Below, one piece after another: positions 10,015 to 18,948 of a stretch of DNA of 44,597 bases. Made by a program: the position numbers and the translations under genes. The notes under the pieces are model-generated. The model was not told the origin of the DNA. It saw only the letters and a list, made by a program, of their open reading frames with translations, and made no database searches. The stretch covers positions 30,136 through 74,732 of the forward strand of contig PDIM01000019.1 of NCBI GenBank assembly GCA_002811675.1, read 5' to 3'. The number at the start of each line of letters is the position of its first letter. Position 1 is the first letter of the stretch. Source of the DNA: Ichthyosporea sp. XGB-2017a. Lineage: Eukaryota > Opisthokonta > Ichthyosporea.

Positions 10015-10028
10015 TTTTCCCGCCAAAA
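10015..10028 (+). promoter_or_regulatory. E2F-like site upstream of kinesin-5
   Basis: TTTTCCCGCCAAAA is a full match to the classic palindromic E2F/DP consensus. It abuts the CACGTG pair and lies 213 bases upstream of the kinesin-5 ATG. This suggests G1/S-type cell-cycle control, an inference from known E2F targets. Confidence 0.6.
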
Positions 10029-10240
10029 AATGCAAATCAGGAATTTGCAGTGTTTTTTTTTTTTACTTTTTTTTTTACTTTTTTTTTCTGTTGCTTTTAA
10101 AATTTATAGTTATTTTGGTATTTTGTTGTATTCTGGTTTTATGTTTCACTTTGATTATTAAGCTTTTTTTGTTTTTATACAGATAGGATCCATATCGTAT
10201 TTGGAATTACCAAACACCAAACAGTTTAGAGGAAGAAAAA

Positions 10241-13200
10241 ATGTCTGGGAGCGGTAAGCAAGCTGGCAAAGAGACAAATATCCAGGTTGTGGTACGCTGC
10301 CGTCCTCGGAATGAGGAAGAGCGGGGTATTGGATCCCCGTGTGTGGTGAATACGGCCTCTTCTGGCAGTAAGAGTGGCAGTGGAAGGCGTGATAGAGAGC
10401 TCACAGTGCAGACTGGTGGACAGACCAAGACGTATACGTTTGATCGCGTCTTTGGACCCAATAGCACACAGATGGATGTGTATTCTGATGTAGTGACGCC
10501 AATGCTGTCTGAGGTTTTGATGGGGTACAATTGCACAATGTTTGCATATGGGCAGACCGGTACTGGTAAGACATATACAATGGAAGGATATCCGAGTGCG
10601 GATCCAAAACAAAACCTCAACTGGCAGGAAGACCCTGATTCCGGAATTATTCCTCGAACCCTTCACAATCTGTTTGAAATTCTGGAGCAACAGACTTCTG
10701 AGTACAGCGTGAAAGTTTCCTTCGTTGAGCTGTACAATGAAGAACTTCGAGATTTGCTGAATAGCAATGATAACCAGAAGTTGCGCATCTTTGAAGATGC
10801 ATCCAGAAAGGGATCAGTTATTATTCAGGGTGCCGAGGAAGTTGTTGTTCGCAACAAGGAAGATGTGTTTCCAATCCTGGAAATGGGCTCTGCTAAACGT
10901 CAAACTGCAGCAACAAATATGAATCAAACTTCAAGTAGGTCTCATTGTGTGTTTACAATTACCGTACATACGAAGGAAACTACTGTAGACGGCGAAGACT
11001 TGGTTAAAATTGGAAAACTGAACTTGGTTGATCTTGCTGGTTCTGAGAATATTGGCAAGTCAGGTGCACAAAATCAGAGAGCTCGTGAAGCTGGTAATAT
11101 TAATCAGAGCTTACTGACTCTGGGAAGGGTCATAAGCTGCCTCGTGGAGCATGCGGCCCATATTCCATATCGTGAGTCAAAACTTACGCGACTGCTACAA
11201 GACTCGCTTGGTGGAAAAACTAAAACATGTATTATCGCGACAGTTTCTCCCGCTGCTGTGAATCTGGAAGAGACGCTTTCGACTTTGGATTACGCTAACC
11301 GCGCGAAGAATATTATGAACCGGCCAGAGGTTAATCAAAAGTTAACAAAGAGAGTCCTTATCAAAGAGTACACTGAGGAAATTGAAAAATTGCGCCGAGA
11401 TTTGCAGGCAAGCAGGGACAAAAATGGAGTTTACGTGGACCGAGATAATTGGGAAGAAATGAATGCGCGAATGAAATCCCAAGACCAATCAGTAACAGAG
11501 CTCCAGGCAAAGTATGATACGCTATTGACGGAACATACCGATCTCACTGCTTCTTTGAAATCCACCACTGATAAGTTACAGAAAACAACTTCTGATTTAA
11601 ATGATACGACTGACACGTTGAAGAGCACTCGCAAAGTATTAGAGGATAAAGAGAATGATTTGAAAAATACACAAGAGCGACTGAGAGAGACTACTTATTG
11701 CTTAAAAAAGCATGCTAAAAATGAGAAAACTATTTCATCCGAGGCCAAGGTGTTGTTTGGCACGAGTAACATTGCCGTTGAGGATATCGACTCCTTGCAG
11801 CAATGCGTCCAAAGACGACAAGACCAACATTGTGGGCAAGCACGCAAGATGGGTGAATTTGTTGGCTTTTTTAGCGAACTTGTTAGTAAAAACGAATGCG
11901 AACTCGTAGGCAAATTGAAAGAGAACAAAAAAGATTTGATTTCGTTGGAAAAAGGCATGGAACTTTTAGTTAAGCATATTGAGAGTTCTTTATCTGAAGC
12001 TGATGGCTTTGCCCAAAACTCAGTAACTAGCCTCAGCGAATTAGCCACAAATGTGAAGGCATTTGGGTCTGACTTTTTGTCTAACCACGAAACCTTAACT
12101 GAGGAGCAGAAAGTCAAAGTAGAAGAAAGGGCCGAGGGAGCTTTGGCTCAGCTAAATGATCTTAAATCTGCAATGGAATGCTTTGCTAGCAGCTTTACCA
12201 AAAAGTCTCAGATGGTCGAGACTAAGTTCGACTCGTACCAATCAGAAGCAAGAGCATGTTTTGGTAAAGTAGCCAGTGGAATTGATAATGTCGTGGAAGG
12301 GGTTCAAAATCATAATGACGTCGTTACCAAAAGTGTCATCGAACTATTAGAGACAGCGGAGAAATGGCCTTCAATTGTGAATGAAGAGTCGGAGCGGGTT
12401 GCGATGGCATGCCGAGATGAATTAAGTCAAGAAATGGCAAAGTCGTTGAGTGCAATTGAGGCCATGATGAAAGGCTTCAACCAGAAAGCACAGCAGTCCC
12501 TCAAAAAACTGGGCAATACTACACTGTCGCTCAATAATGAGCGGAAGGATGATATTAAAGATGGTTTAGAAAAGACCAAGAGCCTTATAGCGTCTGGAAG
12601 TAGTAATTTGAGAAAAACAGCTGACGGTGTGCTCTTCGAACTAAATAACTTCCGCGATTCCCACGATAAGACATGCACTTCGACTGCAAATTCTATTTGC
12701 AAAAGTAGAGCAAGTGTTGCAGAAAATGCCACCGCTTTCCAAAATGATCTTGCAAGAACTCTCGAAACTGTGTCCCATGGTGCGAAAGAGGCGCAATCAT
12801 CGCTTGAAGATTTTCGCAAGGTCACAACGGAAGCAGTGTCATCACTTGTTACAAAAACCACTGGCTTTACCGAGGCCCGTACTCTTGAAATGAAAGAGCA
12901 TTCCTATACCCTGAACGAGGCTGCGGGTAGTCATATGAGTGGAGTAGAAACAATGAAAACGCTAGTTAAAGAAACTGCACTTCCCGCAAATGAGTCGTTT
13001 CAAAGCCGAGTTAAGGACATATTCAAGGAACACACGTCTAAGGTGGGCTCTACCGTTCAAAGCACTCTTTTACCGTACGCGTCAGCTGGGTCCACCCCCA
13101 AGAAAGATAAGCAATATAAAGTATTGGCTGATGTTACCGAACCTGAAGTTACTGAGGACCTGCGTGGTGAATATAAAGAAAGAATAGCAGATGGAAAGAT

Positions 13201-13543
13201 GGTCAGTGATGACGAGACTGAACTGTTGCCTTCTCGGGTAGATGACCAAGTAGGTTTGAAACCAGAGGGCCCCAACGCTTCCGAAGAAAGTGGCCATAGC
13301 ACCGAACCAGCTTTTGAAGAACAACAACCAGTGGTGCTTAAGAGGACACGGTCCGAGGATGATACAGAAGAGGATGGCGGTGATAAAAAAGATACTGATG
13401 TTGAAAATACAATGACAGAAGTAAATGAGAATGCCGAAAATGATCCAGCAGAAGCGAACAAAGAGGAAGCAGCTCCGACTATAACGTCCAAACTTCCTCG
13501 ACCTGCTGCCGGCCGTGCGAAGAAGAGAAGGGTACGAAAGTAA
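10241..13543 (+). CDS. KIF11: Kinesin-5 (BimC/Eg5/KIF11) mitotic motor, 1100 aa
   Basis: A homotetrameric motor that slides antiparallel spindle microtubules apart. The motor domain (about residues 12-370) has P-loop GQTGTGKT at 104-111, switch I NQTSSRSH and the very kinesin-5-like switch II stretch LVDLAGSENIGKSGA, followed by AREAGNINQSLLTLGRVI. The neck and stalk (about 370-930) are helical and coiled, with long Ser/Thr-rich parts. The C-terminal tail keeps a BimC-box core, SAGSTPKK, with Thr952 as the predicted CDK1 site. The last residues are strongly basic (AGRAKKRRVRK), which may be a nuclear signal or microtubule-binding tail. The ATG at 10241 directly precedes the motor, as in other members. 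Length is close to the usual 1000-1100 residues. No introns are seen in the coding region. E2F-like and CACGTG sites lie upstream. Confidence 0.95.
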   Translation: MSGSGKQAGKETNIQVVVRCRPRNEEERGIGSPCVVNTASSGSKSGSGRRDRELTVQTGGQTKTYTFDRVFGPNSTQMDVYSDVVTPMLSEVLMGYNCTMFAYGQTGTGKTYTMEGYPSADPKQNLNWQEDPDSGIIPRTLHNLFEILEQQTSEYSVKVSFVELYNEELRDLLNSNDNQKLRIFEDASRKGSVIIQGAEEVVVRNKEDVFPILEMGSAKRQTAATNMNQTSSRSHCVFTITVHTKETTVDGEDLVKIGKLNLVDLAGSENIGKSGAQNQRAREAGNINQSLLTLGRVISCLVEHAAHIPYRESKLTRLLQDSLGGKTKTCIIATVSPAAVNLEETLSTLDYANRAKNIMNRPEVNQKLTKRVLIKEYTEEIEKLRRDLQASRDKNGVYVDRDNWEEMNARMKSQDQSVTELQAKYDTLLTEHTDLTASLKSTTDKLQKTTSDLNDTTDTLKSTRKVLEDKENDLKNTQERLRETTYCLKKHAKNEKTISSEAKVLFGTSNIAVEDIDSLQQCVQRRQDQHCGQARKMGEFVGFFSELVSKNECELVGKLKENKKDLISLEKGMELLVKHIESSLSEADGFAQNSVTSLSELATNVKAFGSDFLSNHETLTEEQKVKVEERAEGALAQLNDLKSAMECFASSFTKKSQMVETKFDSYQSEARACFGKVASGIDNVVEGVQNHNDVVTKSVIELLETAEKWPSIVNEESERVAMACRDELSQEMAKSLSAIEAMMKGFNQKAQQSLKKLGNTTLSLNNERKDDIKDGLEKTKSLIASGSSNLRKTADGVLFELNNFRDSHDKTCTSTANSICKSRASVAENATAFQNDLARTLETVSHGAKEAQSSLEDFRKVTTEAVSSLVTKTTGFTEARTLEMKEHSYTLNEAAGSHMSGVETMKTLVKETALPANESFQSRVKDIFKEHTSKVGSTVQSTLLPYASAGSTPKKDKQYKVLADVTEPEVTEDLRGEYKERIADGKMVSDDETELLPSRVDDQVGLKPEGPNASEESGHSTEPAFEEQQPVVLKRTRSEDDTEEDGGDKKDTDVENTMTEVNENAENDPAEANKEEAAPTITSKLPRPAAGRAKKRRVRK

Positions 13544-13869
13544 ACTCATTCGAACTTGCCTACCCCTCCTACATCTTTTTGTGCTATACATTTATTTTGC
13601 ATTCACTTTCATTGGCCGTAATCAAATGCAACGCTAACTTACTTAAACCCTTTAGCTTAAACTACTCCTCCACCTGAAAAAATCCACATCCGCATTTCAC
13701 AGTTAAGCGGTTTATAAAGTATTTTCTTAAACACACTACATGACATCTTCAATCGTATGCACTCATTCTTTATTTTTTTTTCAACTTTTTTGCATTCATT
13801 TTATATTCAGATGTTGTTGCGATATTAAGCAATAAATGTTTGTAGTACAAAACAGACGAGCTAACAGCA
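13544..13869. other. Convergent 3' region between kinesin-5 and taspase
   Basis: 326 bases without a gene. AATAAA on the plus strand at 13831-13836 and TTTATT (AATAAA on the minus strand) at 13769-13774 lie past each other, so the two transcripts probably overlap at their 3' ends. Confidence 0.55.
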
Positions 13870-14212
13870 TTACTCGCCAGGTAAATAAGAGCGCTCAGGC
13901 ACATGGAAGTGTCTTCCAGAGATCAATATTTTCCCATGCACATTCCTTCGATCAATCAATCCCACACTGCCCCCTTCAGGTACTGATGTTTCCATCCTCG
14001 ACGTAGTTACAAAAGGTTTTGAGCATGAAGAGCTCATATATCCTACACACATGCTCGGTGTTGTGTGCCCCCAAGTGACGCTTATCTTTCCCTCCTTTGG
14101 AACATACTTCAGGCACAGAAGCCCCGCGTTTTTGGGCTCAATCCCACGCATGAATGGTTGCTTAAGAAAGTATCTATCAAGTACGCGAAAGACAATCTCA
14201 TCATCTCCTTCT

Positions 14213-14247
<35 letters not shown>

Positions 14248-15267
14248 GTTACCATCTTCCTTACTACAAGAATTCACTTCACAGTCCATTTTGCCTCGCT
14301 TTCTCTTCACGACAGAGCTTTTTCTATCACAGTGGTTTTCCACAAGGGCACGGCAACACCGGTGCGCGGCCATGGACTTAATCAGATGTTCGCCAGCACC
14401 AGTTGCACTGCAGGCAGCCATGCAAACTCCATCCGCCCCTGACACCCTTTCCCATTCCACACAGGCCCCGATCCCAGGAATGGCTGCCTCCCCAACACGC
14501 CCAGGGGACTTCAACGGGATCCCCCCACTTGACACCCCACTAACAACTACACCGTCTGGATCGACACAAATTGCCCCAACCGTATCCTGCAGATCCATTT
14601 CCTTTTCTCCGTCTCCTTCCATCTTTTCGGTACACACAGCAGCCAACATGGCCTTGTATTTTTCATATTGCTTTTGTGCTACTTCCGTCTTCAGCTCATC
14701 ACTTTGTACTTCCTCCTGCCCATTGCTGCTACTAGACCCCCCTGCCAGCAGAACAGGTGGGATCCTCCCCAAGGCCATGAGCCCTTCACTATCCCTCTGT
14801 GCAACGCGTCGAGCAAGTAGAATAGGATTCCTAACACTTCTCACCCCAGTCACAGCCCCGGTGGCGTTATTCCTACAGACTCCCTCTTCCGTTTTAACTT
14901 CCTTCCAGATCCCACAACAACACTCACCGCTGCAGGCCGCTACTACACACGCATCACACTCCACCTCCCCCTCCATGTTCAGGCACGAGCCCCGCCCTGC
15001 ATTGGTAAGCGGCTCATCTTCCAGCACCCGAATGGCTTCCACACATGCCTGCAAGGCAACACTCCCACTGGAGGAGGACGAGGCTGCATCCATGCCCGTA
15101 AGGATCGTCATGGCACGTGTACAGGCTAGTCTCGCAGCACGGTGGAGCTGTTCCTGGTGCCCTCTCGAGTGGTATCCTGCCCCGAGGTGCACACACACAA
15201 CAGCCCCTCCCCTTCCTTGCCCTCCTCCTTGATCCATACCCTCTAATGCTTTCTGTTTCTTGGGCAT
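13870..15267 (-). CDS. TASP1: Threonine aspartase 1 (taspase 1), 465 aa
   Basis: An Ntn-hydrolase of the type 2 asparaginase family. Animal taspase 1 cleaves itself before a Thr and then cleaves nuclear proteins such as MLL/KMT2 and TFIIA after Asp. Here the sequence LQDTVGAICVD places the predicted autocleavage site between Asp228 and catalytic Thr229, almost the same position as in the human enzyme. The stretches LTNAGRGSCLN, SSGGIPLKSPGRVGEAA, GAGEHLI and WGHTTPSMCVGYMS are family hallmarks. Two low-complexity inserts differ from animals: a Ser/Gln-rich linker before the cleavage site and a run of more than ten Glu after a Lys/Arg-rich segment, coded by a TTC/GAA microsatellite at about 14209-14243. 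The ATG at 15267 opens with MPKKQKALE. It is head to head with the XPF gene, 387 bases apart. Confidence 0.9.
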
Positions 15268-15654
15268 ATATGGGCTCTGGTGACACTGTTACACACACAC
15301 ACTAGTCCCTTTCCTCGCTTCACTGCAGTAGTGTGGGTATGAGACAAAGAGGGGCGGGGGAGGGAGAAGTAATCTAGTCCATTGCACATTGTCCCCATCC
15401 CCACTCAACAAATCAACACCACTTTGAATAACCGGAAATACAAAAAGTAAGAAGAATAAAACAAAAACAGCTGACTTTGGAATTTTGCGTCGTTTCAGTT
15501 TTTGTTTTTGTTTTGTTTTTTTTTTTTATTTTGTGATTTGTGACTTTTGTGACTATTTGTGCATAGAGGAGCTTAGAGTGTACAGTTTTGTCTCTGTGAG
15601 AGTCATAATAGGAACCAAACAACCAGTCAACCACAGATAAGGACAGAGGCAGGG
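15268..15654. promoter_or_regulatory. Divergent promoter region, taspase / XPF
   Basis: 387 bases between two start codons pointing away from each other, so both promoters must lie here unless 5' UTR introns exist. The XPF side carries a coding-strand T tract at about 15495-15535. I see no TATA box or E2F site. Confidence 0.6.
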
Positions 15655-18600
15655 ATGGGTGAGATTGAGGAGGAGGAGGGGGGAAATGGAGGGAGAGGGG
15701 AACAGAGACCAAAGCTTCCCTTTGAAGAGCTTATATTCGAGGAGCTTTTAGAGGTGGATGGACTTGTTGTTATGTCTGAAGGACTGGGATTAGAGCGAGT
15801 GTTCTACCGGTTTGTGGAGGCATATAGTGACGAACGACTGCTTGTTCTTGTGCTGAATGTGAGTAGTGGAAAGCAGGCGTACTATATTGAAAAGTACGAA
15901 GAGGAGAGTGCCTTGCAAGGGAGGGGCGGAGCAATGAGGAGGTATAGTGGAGAGCAAGAAAGGGGGAGAGAAGAGGAAGGAAGTGCTGAGAAGGAGAGGA
16001 AGAAGAAGGAGAAGAAAAAGAAGAAGAAGAAGAGGAAGAAGCAGAGGAGGGATGACGAAGAGCTGTCGGAGGAGGAGTCGGATGAAGAGGAGGTGGGAGA
16101 TAGCATTGCACGATATTCCCGGGTGCCGGTGGTTATGAATGCGACACTAAATGCTGATGAGAGGCAGCAGATGTACAGGCGAGGTGGCGTTGTGTTTGTG
16201 ACGTCTCGCATCTTGATTGTGGATATATTGAATGGGCGGGTTCCTATTCATCTTGTTTCCGGGATCCTTGTTGACAGAGGTGAAGCAGTGACAGAGTCCT
16301 CTATGGAGAGTTTTATTTTGCGTCTCTACCGCGAGAGGAATGATACAGGATTCATCAAGGCCTTCTCGGAAAACCCACAGAAATTAGCACGGGGGTTTGG
16401 CTCGGTAGATCGAGTAATGAGAAGCTTGTTTGTGAAAGAACTGTATATCTACCCTCGTTTCCATGAGAGCATTAAAGCAGTGTTGAGTAGCACCGATTTA
16501 GAGTGCACTGAGGTGGATGTCCCTGTTACTCGGAATATGAAGATCATGCAGGAGTGTGTATTGGATCTTCTTTCTTATTCAATTGCAGAGGTAAAACGAT
16601 TGAACAGTAGTAGTGATCTTAGTGATTTTACCGTGGAAAATGCTCTCTCGAGGAACTTTGATTATATCATATCGTCACAGCTAGACGCAATTTGGCATCA
16701 GGTGTCTGCAAAAACTAAACAGACTGTGTATGACATCAAAACTTTGCGAACTATTTTGACCAATCTTCTGGAGTATGACTGTGTCACGATGAACCATTTC
16801 CTGGAGACATTAAGGCAGAGTACGAAATCCTTTTCGGCAAGTTATTATACGCACTACCCGGATTGGCTTTTTACAGAATCAGCTGGGCGCTTAATGGAAG
16901 TAGCAAAAGAGCGTGTGGTGAAGGGTAAAGATACGAGCAAAGCTAGCAGCGATGGAAGTGAGTCTATGAGTGGTAGCGCTGGTGAAGGACCCGCTAAACG
17001 GCCAAAGGTAAGAGATGGTTTTGGTACTGCTAGTGGGGATGACGGGGAAAGCCTCGTGCTAGAGCCCTGTCCGAAATGGGAACTCCTTTTAGAGTTTCTT
17101 GATGAAATCGAAGAGCAAGTACGCAGTGGAAGGGAGTCGCGAGACAAGAACGATAAAGATGCTCCCAATTCTCGGGTGCTGATATTTGCAGGGGATGAGC
17201 GGTGTGCTTTGCAGTTGCGGGAAGTAATCCAGGACGGGTCAAAAGATACTTTGACAAGGCTGTATCGACGCTTCCAAAAATGGACAAGAGATTTATCGGA
17301 TATGTCTCAAGGGGCATTGGAAAGTGGTAGTAGCGTGGGTGGAAGTACGCCTACATTCCCCTCATCTTCGGGACGACAAGGAAGCTCAAAGGCAATCAAA
17401 CGTAAGCGCCCCCAGCGCCATACGCGACCCACTTCAAGGTTTTTTGCACCCCCTGCAAACGCGTCTGTAGATGACAGCCTTGCTAGTGCTGGCATCGAGG
17501 AGCAGTCCCGTGATACGTTTCTGGTAGGGGACTATGCAGAAAATGATGCCGATGTGGGATTTGTAAATATGAACATAAATGCCGAAGATATTGAAAGCTC
17601 GAAAGGGAATGAGAAGATGTGTCTTCTGAGTGAGCAGTGGCCGCCAATGGAAGACGATGTGTGTGAGAAGAAGGATCCGGTAGACTTGCTAATCAGCATC
17701 TATCACTTTTCAAATGACCGTGAGAGGGCTTTCACAATGAAGTTCCTGGAACAATTTAAACCCTCCTTCGTTATTTTGTACCAACCGTTTTTGGACGCTG
17801 TACGAACTTTGGAAGTATTTAAAGCGTGCAATCCTTCTCATTTCCTGCATGTTTACCAGATGATTTATTCTAATTCTGTTGAAGAAGAAAAGTTTTTGAT
17901 GAAAGCACGTAAAGAAAAAGCCGCCTTTTTTGACTTGATCGACCGTAAATCAAATATGGCTGTACGCGAGGACCAAGATGGAAAGCTGCTTAAAAAGGTT
18001 GCGGGCGTTGTTAGTGTGGGTGGTATTGATCCAACGAAAGATACAGATGATTTATCTTCGAGCCGAAAGGGGGGAGAGGCAAAGAAGAGAGAAAATGCTG
18101 TAATCGTTGATATGCGTGAGTTTCGGTGTAGCTTACCACCAACTCTTCATATGAAAGGGTTTGTAGTAAAGCCCGTAACATTAGAGGTTGGCGATTACAT
18201 ACTGAGTAAAGAACTGTGTGTGGAGCGAAAGTCTGTAAATGACCTTATAGGATCTTTAAACTCAGGTAGACTTTACTATCAAGCCGAGTTGATGTGTCAA
18301 TTTTACAAATACCCAATTTTGTTAATTGAATTTGATGAAGGCAAATCATTTTCGTTTCAGTCGGAAGCTGAAATTCGTCAAGAAGTGCGTATTACAGACA
18401 TGTCCTCCAAGCTTACTTTACTGACTATACATTTTCCTAAGCTGAAGTTAATTTGGAGTAGAAATTGCCATCATACCGCTACTATTTTTGACAAATTGAA
18501 GGAACCGCAAGAAGAGCCAGTAGCTGAAATGGCCGTGGCAATGCGAGCTGGAACAGCCGTTACTGAGGTTCAAGATGCGGATGGCAAAGGAAACCGGGCA

Positions 18601-18819
18601 GTGGTGCTTGCAGAAGACGATGAAAGATATAATCCGGGGCCCCGAAATCTACTACGACACTTTCCGGGGATTACATCGAAGAATATAATGAGAGTCATGG
18701 ACAATATAGAAAACGTTTCAGAACTCTGCCACAAGACACTTTTGGAGCTTCAAACACTCCTGGGGCAAGATAATGGAACGAAACTTTACAATTTTGTCCA
18801 TAAAGCAAAACTCATTTAA
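15655..18819 (+). CDS. ERCC4: XPF/ERCC4/Rad1 structure-specific endonuclease, 1054 aa
   Basis: Catalytic subunit of the XPF-ERCC1 nuclease, which cuts the 5' side of lesions in nucleotide-excision repair and acts in crosslink repair. The N-terminal two thirds is a degenerate SF2 helicase region, beginning with LPFEELIFEELLEVDGLVVM and containing GGVVFVTSRILIVDILNGR. It holds a lineage-specific insert at about residues 100-150 of Lys/Glu-rich, coding-repeat sequence. The nuclease domain is intact: GD at 846-847, ERK at 857-859 and Asp863 form the GDXnERKX3D active site, preceded by VIVDMREF. A tandem helix-hairpin-helix domain ends the protein (RNLLRHFPGITSKNI...), the expected ERCC1-binding part. 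The ATG at 15655 is the first in frame after the T-rich leader. AATAAA at 18862-18867 follows. Confidence 0.95.
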   Translation: MGEIEEEEGGNGGRGEQRPKLPFEELIFEELLEVDGLVVMSEGLGLERVFYRFVEAYSDERLLVLVLNVSSGKQAYYIEKYEEESALQGRGGAMRRYSGEQERGREEEGSAEKERKKKEKKKKKKKRKKQRRDDEELSEEESDEEEVGDSIARYSRVPVVMNATLNADERQQMYRRGGVVFVTSRILIVDILNGRVPIHLVSGILVDRGEAVTESSMESFILRLYRERNDTGFIKAFSENPQKLARGFGSVDRVMRSLFVKELYIYPRFHESIKAVLSSTDLECTEVDVPVTRNMKIMQECVLDLLSYSIAEVKRLNSSSDLSDFTVENALSRNFDYIISSQLDAIWHQVSAKTKQTVYDIKTLRTILTNLLEYDCVTMNHFLETLRQSTKSFSASYYTHYPDWLFTESAGRLMEVAKERVVKGKDTSKASSDGSESMSGSAGEGPAKRPKVRDGFGTASGDDGESLVLEPCPKWELLLEFLDEIEEQVRSGRESRDKNDKDAPNSRVLIFAGDERCALQLREVIQDGSKDTLTRLYRRFQKWTRDLSDMSQGALESGSSVGGSTPTFPSSSGRQGSSKAIKRKRPQRHTRPTSRFFAPPANASVDDSLASAGIEEQSRDTFLVGDYAENDADVGFVNMNINAEDIESSKGNEKMCLLSEQWPPMEDDVCEKKDPVDLLISIYHFSNDRERAFTMKFLEQFKPSFVILYQPFLDAVRTLEVFKACNPSHFLHVYQMIYSNSVEEEKFLMKARKEKAAFFDLIDRKSNMAVREDQDGKLLKKVAGVVSVGGIDPTKDTDDLSSSRKGGEAKKRENAVIVDMREFRCSLPPTLHMKGFVVKPVTLEVGDYILSKELCVERKSVNDLIGSLNSGRLYYQAELMCQFYKYPILLIEFDEGKSFSFQSEAEIRQEVRITDMSSKLTLLTIHFPKLKLIWSRNCHHTATIFDKLKEPQEEPVAEMAVAMRAGTAVTEVQDADGKGNRAVVLAEDDERYNPGPRNLLRHFPGITSKNIMRVMDNIENVSELCHKTLLELQTLLGQDNGTKLYNFVHKAKLI

Positions 18820-18948
18820 GCACAAAGACCACACAAACACCACTTTTCATCAAATATTTGCAATAAAACATCTTACGCTTATATATATTGTATATATCGA
18901 GGCTTTATTTTCGATGCCCTTTCACAAGCAATGAAGAGCCCACCTTCT

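Larger units (their letters stand above)
9555..10240 (+). other. 3' UTR of His-rich gene and kinesin-5 promoter
   Basis: No gene. Tandem AATAAA-type signals at about 9800-9820 suit the end of the His-rich transcript. From about 9980 the promoter elements of kinesin-5 begin: an inverted CACGTG pair, an E2F-like site, then T tracts at 10050-10180. The tract ends in TTTTTATACAG at about 10180, which could be a splice acceptor of a 5' UTR intron. Confidence 0.5.

Noticed and set aside
14051-15232. 393-codon open frame antisense to taspase
   Set aside because: The product is Ser/Pro/Thr low-complexity with no domain, and the opposite strand carries an unmistakable taspase. It is an antisense shadow.
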